Source of the DNA: Hippopus hippopus
Taxonomy: Eukaryota; Mollusca; Bivalvia; Cardiida; Cardiidae
Length of the DNA stretch: 64,000 nt
Direction of reading: 5' to 3'
Assembly: GCA_946811185.2 (NCBI GenBank)
Contig: OX328113.1
Coordinates: 19,614,521 to 19,678,520, forward strand
Position 1 is the stretch's first letter, and each line of letters opens with the position of its first letter. The notes under the pieces are model-generated. The model was not told the origin of the DNA and did not search any database. It saw only the letters and a list, made by a program, of their open reading frames with translations. The position numbers and the translations under genes are program-made. This document shows, piece after piece, positions 22,601 through 36,900 of this stretch.

Positions 22601-25600
22601 CTTTATAAAATATTCCTATGTTTCAAAGACCAACAGGATGAAAGCTTTTGAAAACATTGTGGAAAGGAAAAAATGCTGGCGACCAGTATTTTCTCAATTT
22701 TCCCACAATGTTCTCTACTCTTTTTTTGAATAAATTACATAATTTGTACAATAACTAATTTTATTCAATATTATATAGTACTATAATAAGATAGATTTCT
22801 GTTAATATAAAGTGCAGTTAATGTCTCTAGTCAAGATATCACAAAATATTTGGACAGTGTATTGTTTTGACAGTGTACTGTTATATCTTTTTGTAACAAA
22901 CTTTACAACTTTAACTCTACACAAAACGTTCATGCTTTTTTGTTAGATCTTTTTTGTTTTGCTAACTTTGTAACAAACTCTATAACTTTAACTCTACACA
23001 AAACGCTCGTTCTTTTTTGTTAGATCTTTTTTGTTTTGCAAACTTTGTAACTTTATATCTTCACTAAAAGTTTATGGTTTTTTTGGGTGACGGTGATGAG
23101 GTGCATTTTTCGCTTTTCTCATAAAGTTTTCTTCCATTTCAGAGACAAATCTCATCACTTTAGCCACAATTTATTTATTTTGTCACCAGCAAATGCTTCA
23201 AGTGATAGAAGAATCCACAATTTTATTGTATTTATTGTATAGTTTATTATATTGTACATGATAGGTGCTCTGGAAAAAGGGGATTTAATGCATCTCAGTG
23301 AAGCATTATACCATGCAATCCATTTAGTCTGACAAATGACTGGAAATTGAGGTAAAATGGACATGCATAAAACTTAAAAATAGCAAAAAGTTTCTGCGGA
23401 CTGCGCAGGCTGACATGGGTTGATACTTTTTGCAGATGCAGCCCCAACTTCACATAGCAGGACTCATATGTCAAGAGATACATAAACAGAAAACCTCCAT
23501 TTCATTTATTTAGTTTGGTTGCATTACGATGGGGCTAGTTTTTCAAATTTTTAAATTCTGAACTCTTTCAGCGCCAAATAAACAAACTCAACCACTTTCG
23601 ATGGCTCTAAATACAATCCATTGAAACTAACAAAAATTTTGATTGTATAAGCTTGACTACACAAGCCGACAGTATAGATCAAAGATCAGATTGCACGTTC
23701 TGTGCAGTCTGATCTCGATCTATGCCATCCGCAAAAGTCACTGTTTTTGCCTATGGCGCTAAAAGGGTTAAAGTATAAAATGGGGCTAAATGAAAATTTA
23801 TGAATGGGGCTATGCTTACCTGTACATTAATAAGTTGTGAAAAGTATTGGGTATAAATTCAGGGCAGAGCTAACCTAGTGTAATGTACAATTAATGTGAA
23901 CTGAGAATAGGTATAAAGCATTTTAAAGTTTCAAGACATGTACATGCATGTTTGTAGTGCTGATTGAATGTAGAAACTGTGTATAGCACTTTAAAGTTCA
24001 AGGACATATACATGCATAGCTAGGGTTGACTGTAATTATAGCATTTCAATGTTTTAGTGAGTTCAAACTCAAAATGTGCTGATTTTACTTTGTTTGATCT
24101 TAGTTGTATATTACAGAATAAAAAATCTTAGCAATTTTGCCTTTTTGTGTAAAAACATACAGGTAAATGCAATTAGATTAGCCCCATAAAATTCTAAAGA
24201 AAAAATACAGGTTAAGTAGCCCCATTCACACTTTTCTCCTAGCCCCATTGTATTTTTTTTTTTTTAACCCCATTGTCTTGCCAATTAGCCCAACTGTGTA
24301 TTGCCCAGCAGTGGTAGCAGTGGAAGAACATGGTGTCCTTACAGAATGAATGTTCTGGAGCACTGGAGATGGAACAGGTACAAATGTAGAGTTAGGGGTC
24401 ACCCGAGTCTCTCCCCTCTTCTCCTCCTCCCGTCTTATGGCAGTTGCAATAGGCTCTGGTAACAGTCTAAATGAGCTTGTTGACTGAAATGCAAAATGAA
24501 AAATATTTGTATCATTGTCTATCGACAATTTAACCCTTTGCCACATGACCCCGAGTTTTAACGACTCTGAGGAAGAAGGCTTTTGAAAACATTGTGGGAA
24601 AAGGAGAAACTGCTGGTGACCAGCATTTTCTCCATTTCTCACAATGTTTTCTACCCTTTCTCGGACAACTTTTCCCTTTTGAGCAGCGTTTAATTTGTTG
24701 CCTGCAAATGCTTTGGATTTTGTATGAACAAATCCAAATTTTCATTGTCTGGTAAAGTGATGAAATTATACACTAAATAAAATGGATATTTTCATTACAT
24801 TCTAAAACAAGAGGGCCATGATGGCCCTGTATCGCTCCACTGGCTATTAAGTAAAAACACTACAAGCCAAACATTACAATATTCAGCAAATTGATTTCAA
24901 ACACGAGGACATGCAAACATTTTTCTATCTAATCCTATGAGAAAGTTGTGATCCATGGGCAAAGCCAATTTTGATTGCAAAGCTATAATTATTTGAATCC
25001 TGCTGGAGGTCCACAATATAAAGCTCCATACCAAATAATTCAGTTCTTGAATGTTATAAACAAGAAGATTTTCAAATTTTTCTCAATGAAAAGCCCTGTA
25101 AAACATGAAACCCATGAGACAGGGCTAAATCTAATAGCCATAGTCTTTATAATGGTTAGTAACATGATGACTTAAGATAGTTTTCATTACAAAAGCCCAT
25201 GTAAAACTGGTGACCTTGTGTTCCGTGGTGTGGGGACAAACTTGGGTCAAGGACTATGATTTGGGCCCTCCTTGTAGAGGCCCACTAGATAAAGCTACAT
25301 GCAAAATTTGGTAGACCCCATGGCTATTATTTGAAGGAACTTGGTAGACGCCCACTAGATACAGCTATATGCCAAATTTGGTAGCCCTAGGCCTTACAGT
25401 TTCAGAGAAGAAGATTTTTGAAAATTTGCTATATTTTTCAGTTTTGTTGCCATGGCAACCAGAGTTTTTGAAGGAATAAAATTCTGTCATGGGATTCTGA
25501 AGAAGACCATGGCAGGATCATTTCTTTGAAGTTTCATCAAAATTGGATAAGTAGTTTCAGAGATGTTTGAAATAAAAGTTAATGCACGCACGGACAGATG

Positions 25601-28600
25601 GATGGACGGACCTTCAGTGCCAGTAAAAAACAAGTATATACATCAATCTCAGTTTGAAATATATCTTTTTAACCTATTACCAGACAATCCCTACTTTTGA
25701 TGACCCTGAGAAAGAAGGCTTTAGAAAAGCATTTTCTCCTTTTCTTACAATGTTTTCTACTGTTCACAAAACAAATTTAAAATTTTCAATCACTTTTATT
25801 TTGTCGTCTGCAAGTGCTTTCGATTTAGACAAGCCTAAAATATTATCGTTTGGTAATGAGTTACATGTGTGCTAACAATTGTCATAATAAATCACTAAGA
25901 TTTATTTTCAAACTATAAGCCTGCTGGCCTTCGGCCAGTGGATCTAAAAAACTTGTCTAGCACCAATCATGTATCACTGCAGCTTGATAATCAAGGGAGG
26001 TAAATAGTAACGAACTTTATCTTTCATAAAGAGTTATTTCCCTTGATTAATGTTTAAATTGAAGTGACAATATTTTGAAGCCCATGTTAAACTTGTGATC
26101 CCTGGAATGAAGGCAATTTTGACCCCAGACCTACAATATGAAACTAGAATGTGTGGTTATAAACAAAAAGATTTTTTAATCTTGCCCAATAAAAAGTCAT
26201 GTAAAACAAGTTTGCTGAATAAAAGGCCCTGTAAAATATGTGATCCATGACACAGGTTTATCAAGTTTTCACTATAAAAGCCAATGTAAAACTTGTGACC
26301 CCTGGTGTGGAGTCAAACTTGACCCCCAAAGTTAAAATTTGGGCCCTCTTGGTAGAGGCCCATTATATAAAGTTACATGCAAAATTTGGTAGCCCTAGGC
26401 CTAAATATGGCTATGTACAAGTAGATTATTAAAGTTTCCTTATATAAGACCATGTAGAACTTGTGACCCCCTGGGGTGGGGCTACATTTGACCCCCTGCG
26501 CTATAATTTGGGCACCCTTGATAGAGACCCCCTAGATAAAGCTAAATGCAAAATTTGATAGCCCTAGCCCTTATAGCTAGATGCGAAAGATTTTCCTATA
26601 TAAGCCTGCCCATGTAAAACATGTTACCCCCCCGCAGCGAAGTCAAATTTGACCCTCGGCTATAATTTGGACACCCTTGGTACAGGTCCATTAGATAAAG
26701 CTACATGCCAAATTTGGTCGCCCTAGGCCCCATGGCTAGGTCAAAGAAGAATTTTAAAGTTCTCCCTATATAAGCCCATGTAAAACTTGTTACCCCCGGG
26801 CAGGGCCTAATTTGACCCCAGGGCTATAATTTGAACAATCTTGGCAGAGGTCCACTAGATAAAGCTACATGCCAAATTTGGTAGCTCTAGGCCCTATGGC
26901 TAGGTAGAAGAGGAATTTTAAAGTTCTCCCTAAATAAGCCCATGTATAACTTGTAACCCCCGGGGCGGGGCCAATTTTGACCCCAGGGCTATAAATTGAA
27001 GAAACTTGGTAGAGGTCCACTAGATAAAGCTACATGCCAAATTTGGTAGCCCTTGGCCTTACGGTTTCAGACAAGAAGATTTTCAAAGATTTTCAAAATT
27101 TTTCAGTTTTGTTGCCATGGCAACCAAAGTTTTTGAAGGAATTAAATTCTTTCAAGAAATTCTGAAGAGGACCATGGCAGGATCATTTCTGTGAAGTTTC
27201 ATCAAAATTGGATGGGTAGTTTAAGAGAAGAAGACGTTTTAAAAAAAAGTTAACGCACGGACGGACGGACGGACGGACGCACGACGGACAACAGGCCATG
27301 ACATAAGCCCGCTGGCCTTCGGCCAGTGGAGCTAAAAACAAAGCAGCATTTTCTCCTTTTCCCACAACATTTTTTACCCTGGCAAAGAACTTGAACTCAC
27401 TTGTACCAGTTTCGAATATGTCATATGCATTTTTTTTCAAAACTGAAACAAAGAGACTAAAATTTGTTATTCTGGAATAGGATAACATATCATACAAATA
27501 AGCTTACCTTTGGCAAACTTGAGCTTGGAACCATTGGATTAGAATTCTGATCCCCAGCACTCCCTACCACAGTATCGGAGATTAAACTTTTCTGATTTTG
27601 TGCTGAAGAACTTTCCCCTGAAAACAGAGATAAGGAAATCTTAACCATCAGCTCACAATTTTCCTAGTAAGTTTTGTATAAAACTGGCAAGTCATATTTT
27701 GTTTGTTAGTTTACAGTTCACTGTATTTCAATTCCATCATGGTGGACAGTGCACCCATCTGGGCTTTCCTGGAGTTACAGTACCTGCACTTACCATAAAA
27801 CTCTAAGTCTCTTTGCAAGCCACTGACTGCTTGTGGCATTGTGACTCATAAACTCTTTGTAAAAGTTTTGGCTAAGCCAAAGTTTAAACTTGCAACCTCC
27901 AGTACCTTACTGAGCTACCATGGCTCCTGAGATATTTGTAAAATCACTAAAATTCATACACCAATAGGACCAAGAAATTAAGTAAAACTGTAATCATAGA
28001 ACCCAAAAGTTACTTGGCACTTTCAAATTCCATTAGATAACATGTATTTTACCAATTAGAATACCTCGGCTTGACTGTATAATAGTAATTGGTGCTACCA
28101 AGTTGCTAATAAGACGGCGTTGTTACATATAAAGTCAGCTATTTACACACAAGTTCACTTGATCATTCAGTCCCTTGGAGATAGTTTAGCATTTATCTAT
28201 AGCAATAAAAATAATGTGGTCAGGCTGGCATGCAAAAAGATACTTAATTCTTTACCACACAATCCCAACTTTTAACGACCCTGACGAAGAAGCCTTTTGA
28301 AAACATTGTGGGAATAGGAGAAAATGCTGGTAACCAGCATTTTCTCTGTTTCCCACAATGTTTTCTATCCTATCAAGGACAGCTTTATGTCATTAGGGCC
28401 ACCTTTAATTTGTCGTCTGCAAATGCTTTCAATTTAGTCAAGTCTAAAATTTTGTTGTCTGGTAGAGGGTTAATGACCTATATTAAAGTTGTATGTTTAT
28501 CCTAGCTCAAGTTCAGTTAGAGGTGGTGGCATGTATCAGATTGGAGGATCTAATATGGGCATTGTCCATTGAACAGGGATATTCTACACAGTGCCTCTTT

Positions 28601-31600
28601 TCATAGAAAAGTTTTCTCCTTTGTTACTTTTGAAAATTTCAAATTATTCCCATTAACATCAAGGACAGCTTTATGTCATTAGGGCCACCTTTAATTTGTC
28701 GTCTGCAAATGCTTTCAATTTATTCAAGTCTAAAATTTTGTTGTCTGGTAGAGGGTTAATGACCTATATTAAAGTTGTATGTTTATCCTAGCTCGAGTTC
28801 AGTTAGAGGTGGTGGCATGTATCAGATTGGAGGATCTAATATGGGCATTGTCCATTGAACAGGGATATTCTACACAGTGCCTCTTTTCATAGGAAAGTTT
28901 TCTCCTTTGTTACTTTTGAAAATTTCAAATTATTCCCATTAACAGCCTAACATTGACACATTTACAGAAACTCATAATCTGTTAAAATGTACAGTTCTGG
29001 ACTAGGTGCACTTGTTTTGATGTAAAACACCATTAGTAATGCCTGTGGTGGTAATACAATACTCCTGTTGGTATGACATCTGACACTAATTGACCCTTCA
29101 GAAATTCTGAAGAACAGTTATCCTCACAACACTTCGACCAATCAGATAAAACTTTGCTGAAATGGCAGACTGCATAGGGATACTCTTTAACCCTTAGAGC
29201 GCCGAATAAACACATCTGACATTTTTAAAACTAAAAATATGATGCAAATAATTGCAATTTCTAGGTCTCTTTTGTCTACAATGTTTCAGAAAAGATGACA
29301 GAGTAGATCAAAGATCAGACTGCACATTCTGAGCAGTATGATCTTGATCTATGATGGCTGCAAATGCAACAGTAGTTGTGAAAGGTCCTTTAAGCTTAAG
29401 CTGGTAACTCTATCTCATAATTATGTGACTTGGTTTTACCTTTATCATCATTATCTGTACTCTGACGTTTGTTTGTCTGCATACACGTCATGGCATGTTG
29501 TGGCCAGTGTGCCTGTTGACATGGGTAGTCACAATAACTAGTGTTCCAGCAACAGTAGAAAATGGCTTCCTTCTGACAGTTGGCACACTGCAAACATCAA
29601 GTAATGTTCTCGATCGATACTTTCACACATTATTGAATTAGTGTAAATTCCATCCAACCTGTATTGATCCTTTACCGAAAGATCATGGGATTTAAGGACC
29701 TGAGGAAGAAGCCTTTTGAAAACACTATGGCAAAAGGAGAAAATGCTGGTAACCAGCATTTTCTCCTTTTCCCACAGTGTTTTCTACCCTATCAAAGACA
29801 TATTCCATCAAATCTAATGGTTGTCTACAAACGCTTTCAACTTGTACAAGTCTAAGACTTTGTTGTGTGGTACAGAGTTAAGCAGGCACCTTAGACTGAA
29901 GTTTGCTTAGTGCCAGTACATTTTGATAATTACATTTGCCTTTTCTTGTAACCCAATATATGCATGCTTAACTTTTATACACACCAGAAAATTTTAGACT
30001 TGTTGTGATACCAGGTGTGTTCAAAAAGTTTCGGGATAAGAGCCGCCATTTTATCTTTAAAGATTTTTTTGGTAATGACAGCTACAGCCATATTCTATAA
30101 GTTAATTGAAACAAATAAACGAAGATATGAGCAATGCTTGATGTATTGTCACCATAGCAACAATAAGTCAACATCATCTATATATATAAAGTAAAAAATA
30201 TCCAACCTGATTTAAATATACCCCCTTTAAGCCTTCACCACACAATCCAGAGTTTTAACAACTCTGACAAAGATTTTCGGAAACATTGTGGGAAAAGGAG
30301 AAAATGCTGGTCTCCTATTCCCACAATGTTCCCTATCCTTCCAGAGGAAAATTTCAGTTCTGGGGTCATGTTTGTCATCTGCAGATGCTTTCAATTTGGA
30401 CCAGTCTAAAATTTTGTCGTGTGTTAAAGAGTTTACTATGTTGTGAGTGTTGGAGGGGAGGGGGTAAAAATCACAAAAGCCACTGACCCACTGTCGTCTT
30501 TTAGCATGATCCACAGCCTCATCTTTCTCTTTCTGTAAAGCCTGTTTCTGGGCCTCTAAATCTTGTACATGTTTCACCGTCAATGCTTTAGTCAGCTGTT
30601 CCTTTTGTGCCTCCCATGAGGCCCGCATCTCGCTGACTGTCAACTCTAGAAATATATATCTATCTAATGTAACCATTAACTTGAACCTGACTTTTAAAGA
30701 CCCTGGGAAAGAAAGTTTTTGAAAACATTGTGGGAAAAGATTCTGGTTACCAGCATTTTCTCCATGTCTAACAATATTTTCTATCCTATAGACACAAACC
30801 CCATTATTTGAGCCACATTCCCGTTACTGTATTTAAATGTGTCTAATTTGGACAGGTTTAAAATTATGATGTGTTGCAAATGGTTCATATATAAACCAAA
30901 GCAGATCCAGGGCTTTAGCTAGCCTCTGAAATTCATGAGTCATTGACCCCTTGACTCTAAAATTTTAGGGGTCAAATCTAATTTTTCAAGAGTAAAACCA
31001 AAAAAAAATCATGAGTCAAAATAGAAAATTTAAGAGTCTACTGTAAATTTTTGCTGTTGCTGTTGTTGGACTTATTATTAATATTGCAATAAAGATATAT
31101 GAGCAATTGATATGTAACATTTTAAAAAGGACCCCCCCCCACTACAAACACAAGGAGGCTAAGGTTAAAACCTTGTCAACCTAAGCAATCAATAAGAAAG
31201 TTATGGATAATAAACTTCACTCAGAATTCCATCGTTAAGCTTTGCTGAAATAAAGATAAGGTTTATTTATCTGATTCTGGTACCATCCAGAAAAGTGTTA
31301 AGTATTATAATTTTCTTGGCCCTGAATAATTAAAGTAATTTATTCATAAGTATAGATTAACCCTTTACCAGACGACAAAAGTTTAGACTTGTCCAAATTG
31401 AAAGCATTTGCAGACGACAATTTCAACGTGGCTCAAATGGTGCAATTTTTCTGATAGGGAAGAAAACATTGTGGGAAAAGGAGAAAATGCTGGTTACCAG
31501 CATTTTCTCCTTTTCCCACAATGTTTTCAAAAGGCTTCTTTCCCAGGGTCGTTAAAAGTCGGCATTGTGATGTAAAGGGTTAAGGTATCTTTTTGTGTGA

Positions 31601-33893
31601 AATAAGATTTAGATATATGTTTGAAACTATCATAGGTTACTTTTATTAACTCACTGTATTTAATAAAATTCAAAGTACAATCATTATTGGGTACAAATGT
31701 CGAGCAATACAGTGGACAATGGCAGGCAAAGATGCTTTAAAATATCCATACATCAATGCTTAACTTCAAAAAGATACACTTATACTGAATTTATTGCCCT
31801 GTCTATCACTTTTAGCAAGATTAGTGCCAGTTGTCAACCTACACTTATCATAGGTAACAAGTCAATTATCACCTTCCGGTCACACTTCACCATTTATACG
31901 CAGCAGTTTAATTGATATTAAACGCCATTCCGATAATTTAATGATTTTAAAATATTTATCTTTTGGTATGATTGCTGTTTGATATATCTTTAAACGCATC
32001 TCTGAAAATTTTTGAGAGACAAAATGACCTTTTGATCAGAATTTTCTGTGCATCAAAATAGGGTATTTTGAGATTTTCAAACTAAAGCCCTGAGATCAAA
32101 CAAAAATGTAAAATGAGATGAACAAAATCAAGGTTTTACCAAAATTATGCTTTAGCTCTAAAAGCTCATTCTTGCAGTTCCATTTCACTTGCTCTGTTTC
32201 CTTGACAAGCTCTTCATTAGACGGGACACGAGTCTGTTGCTGAAACTCCTCCATCATCTCATCAAAATTCTTCTGAACACTATTCATTATCTGAAAAACA
32301 CAGAGGACAAACAAATGTTTGCTTTTGGCAAAAACAAACGAGCAGTGCACTGGCAAAAGGGAGATTAACCCTTTACCACACAGCGAAATTTTGGACCTGT
32401 CCAAATTGAAAGCATTTGCAGACAACATTTTCAATGTGGCTCAAATGATGCAATTTTTCTTTGATTGTGCAGAAAACAGTGTGGGAAAAGAAGAAAATGC
32501 TGGTTTCCCACAATATTTTCAAAAGGCTTCTTCCCCAGGGTTGTTAAAAGTCTGCATCGTGTGGTAAAGAGTTAACACATCTCCATGATGCATTATACCA
32601 AGCAAAATAATCCAATATTATGCATTTGTTTAATAACCAACTGAATCTTGAGGCAGACTGGTCTTTTGTCATGCAGAAAATTGACTGATAGCAAAAATTT
32701 CCGAACAGGTCAGCCTGCGCAAGGTGACATGGGCCAAAAGGAGAAAATGATGAGGGAAAAGGAGAAAATGCTGTTTTTTTTTCAAAAGTCGTCTTCTTTA
32801 GGATTGTTTAAACTTTTCCCACAGTGTTTTCTAATCTTTCACAGACAAATCCCATTATTTTTGTCCCAGTTATCATTTTCGTCTGCAAATGCTTACCATG
32901 TGGACCAGTCTAAAAAATTGTTGTGAGGTGACGAGTTAATATACAGGCTACAACAAAATACAACCTTACCTTTTTAAGAAACCTTTCAGAAATTTCCTCT
33001 GATGATCTCGAGTGATGAGGGATCACATCTCCTGTATCTGCCGAGGTGTCTCCCACTTTCTCTGATGGCTCGTTATTCTTTTCTTGATCCGATTCTTTCT
33101 TTGTTGATTTCCTAAATCATGATATCAATCATCTTAGCCCCTTAGGTGAAAACAGCATAGATCAACATCAGACTGCACATAACGTGCAGCCTGATCATGG
33201 ATCATACAGTCTGCTTGTTTAGTGAAGTCAATGTTTCTGGGTTTCTGAGAATTGTATTTTCAGGTGTAGATAGAGGTCCAGTGTATGTATATGGCGCTCA
33301 GAGTTAACCCTTTACCAAACAATCCCGGGTTTTTAACGACCATGGGAAAGAAGCCTTTTGAAACAATTGAGGGAAAAGGAGAAAATGCTGGTAACCAGCC
33401 TTTTCTCTTTTTCCCACAATGTTGACTCCTCTATCAAGACAAATTCTAGCATTCGAGCCACCTTTATTTTGTCATCTGCAAATGCTTTGAATTTAGTCAA
33501 GTCTATAAGTTTGTTGTTTGGTAAAGAGTTAACCAAATAAACACAAGGTATTTTGGGGAAAATCAAAAACCTGCAGATGATATTGTTAGTCTTACTAACC
33601 ACTTTTTGAACATGTGACCAGTTTTTCAGTCTTACTAACCACTTTTTGAACATGTGACCAGTTTTTCAATCTAAACAAGCATTCTGATAGTATTGCATAG
33701 CAATACCCAGTCCCCTATCAGCCATATATATCGCTGGCACGTATAGTTTGTTAAACTCTGTAGAGGACAAAGAACGTATTTGACCCCCTTTCAGAATTAT
33801 AAGCATTATGTCTGTATGCAATGCTTAATTGAAAGCCAGATATATAAACTTTTTTCTTTGTTAATGTAAGTTCATTGAAGAAATTTTACTAAG

Positions 33894-33926
<33 letters not shown>

Positions 33927-36900
33927 TAAAAGCAAATTTTCAAGGCTCGTAATTTCGTCAAAAATCAGTGGACTGGAACGACACTCAAACTTGATCATAT
34001 ATGGGTGTGCATGCAATGTTGGTAAATTCACATACCAAAGCACAGCTCAATATCTGCCAGCGTTTAGAAAAAAAAGTTGGGAAAAAAGTTTTTTCGGTGA
34101 AAATTTCTTAGTCCAAGGCCTGTAATTTCGTCAAAAATCAGTGGACCAGAACGAAACTCAAACTTGATCTGTAACTCATGGTGGTCGACTTGCACACCAA
34201 AAATCAGCTCAATATCTGCCAGTGTTTAGAAAAAAAGTCTGGAAAACTGATTTGCTGGATGACTGACGGACAGACGGACAGCAAACCTAAAGTCCCCTTT
34301 GGCTTCGCCGGTAGGGGACTAAATATGACTTCTAAAGGCCAAATATTTACAAAATTCACAAGAAGGTGGCATTAAATCAGATTTCTTTACACAATTTTTT
34401 TTTTTTTTCAGAAAATCCTGTAAAAGACGACTTCATTTTTCATTTGCATAAAAAATTGGCTGTAAAATTGCAATATCAGGTTCCAAAGAATCCACTCGTC
34501 CCCTCGTATTTATGAGTAAGAACGGATGAGGACAAGTGAGTTATCAGTCATGGTCATCCGGCATGGTGAGTGGTAAGTAGGAGGTCGTAAACAAGTAAGT
34601 TTTCAATGAATATGTAACTTACAAGAAACAAAATGGCCATTCCATTATTGAATAAGCAAATCAAGTGTATTTGGGAAATCAAATATTAAAACAAGGCATA
34701 AAATGTGCTGGCCCCCATGCCAAATATAGATTGGTTTCAAGGCAGCCTAGTGATATGACTTGGTATCTTTCATTCATGATCGTAAATAAAAATGTTTTAA
34801 TATGCCTCGGGTTATTAAATATGAGCGACTTTGCTTATTATTAGAACAAATGATACTAACGCAAACAATTTCTCGAAACCAGTTCGAAAAACTTTGTCCC
34901 TTTGGGTTTATTAATTTCTAGTACTTAACATGATAAATGGTACCGGTTATTGAAACCCATTATTCAAGGTTTGTTGCTATGGGAGACAATATAATTAGCG
35001 TTGCTGTTTTGTCTGAAAAAAATGTTAGAGTCCTAAATTAGAAGGGTTTTTCTGGTTGGACGATTGAGGATCAAATCAGGGCAAGTGGTTTTTTTGAAAG
35101 TACTTGTCCTGCAGGACCAGTGTCTTTTCTGGAAATTGTTGGACCCTGAATAAACCAAAAATTACATGTAGAAAATGTAAAAATTACCAAGATTTTTTTT
35201 GTATTTTAACTATTACATTTCCTATACTGTTCCTAACTGTATAGCCCTTACTACATAACAAGGGACAAATACATTTTAAACACATTTAAACATTAATTAG
35301 CTTAATAGTACAGTGGTAGAGTCACAGACTGGTTTTTAGGATCATTGAGTTCAAGTCCAACTCTTGATTTTTTTCAAACCATATTTTATTGTCCTTCCTC
35401 ATCTTAGGGGTAAGTTAAACAGTCATGTCCTTACAATATTTTTCCTTTAAGAATATGAACTTTCTAGCCTTAAAAATTTTGGGTCACAGTCCGTTTTAAA
35501 TGTCTCTGAAACACACACAGAAATAACGATTGACTACAAATATGCTAATTTTTGGACAAACTCCTTTGTTCTGCAGTGCTCAAATTTGACTGTTTAAAAC
35601 AAGCAACATTTAACTTTGTAATTGTAACTACACAACTAAATGGTAGCCCAGATGATGGGAGTCGGTGTTCAATCTAGCTTTGCTTTTATGGGGGCCCATT
35701 GGGCTCACAGACTTTGAAATAGGGGGCCATTTTGGAAAACTGGGGGCCACACATAAAAATCGTACTTTATTACCATAATATTAACATTCTTATTTAACCA
35801 TTTTTGCCTTTATATTTAACAAGTATATTCTCATTGATTTATCTATGAATACCATGCTAATAAAACTACAACTCTGCAGAATTTATCATTATTACTGACG
35901 CAACCTTGTTTCCACTATTAATTTAATCCTAACAGAAAAGAAAAATGACGAAATATGTCTGTCAATGGTAAACTTTTTAAAATTCTGATATCCCGTCACA
36001 GAGGGATTGAACTTTCCTGTCGATCACTCAGAGTAGAGTTACATTTTCTCATCATAAACTAACCAACTTTTGAAGCGATTGTTCGGGTGCCATTTTGGTT
36101 GAAACTCGTGTTTCAGTGGGGTATTATTATCGTCGTTTGAAGGGGTAGGTACTGCAGTGTTCCCACTAGCTTTTTATTTCAAGGGTACAATTACGCCCTG
36201 GGCTGAAAATCTGGGGGTAAGATTTCATATTGGAGGATATGACAATAATGGCCCCAACCAGAGGTAAAGCAATCCATATTGATAATTTGCAGCTAAAAAG
36301 TCTGTTTTATTAAGATTTTTATGTAAATTTACTACTTAAAGTCATCAAAAAGCTGAAAAGGCAGTCTGAAGTGACTCTGATCGGACAATGTCAAAGACAC
36401 ATTTTATTGTGTCATGGGTTTCCGCATTTTTTGCACCGACTGATTTTTCATGTCTGTTAATTTCTGGACAGGTATTTCCGCATGGTTTGACATAAATTTG
36501 TCAATAAGGACAAGTAACTTCAAAACCTGTCATTTTACACAAGGTAAGCCTGTAACCAATATTTTTTATGTGAATTTCAATTCTATAACGTGACTTACGC
36601 AATAATATGCGCGAGTGGAACACTTGGAACTGGCCCGATAATGCTTTCTGAAGTAGTATCTTAAACAGCTTTTGCCTTTTGTCGCCCCACCTAGGCTTCC
36701 AAAATACTCAGAAAATCGCTTCACTGCGATATTGAATGATCAGCGGATGCTCAAAGAATCATAACCTTTGGTACCCGTTCTTCTGCCGAAACCATCCAAC
36801 ATGAAGATCGATAACAGTCTATCTGTCGGGTTATTGATAAATTCTCACTAGAAAACTCAAGGTTATGTTTATTGTGCGGAAAAAGTAGATACAGACGAAA

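Noticed and set aside
24226..24342. Extension of ZMYND8 exon 19 to the end of its open frame.
   Set aside because: A strong GTAAGG donor after CATTCATTCT ends the exon in the phase exon 20 needs; the extension runs into an A-tract.
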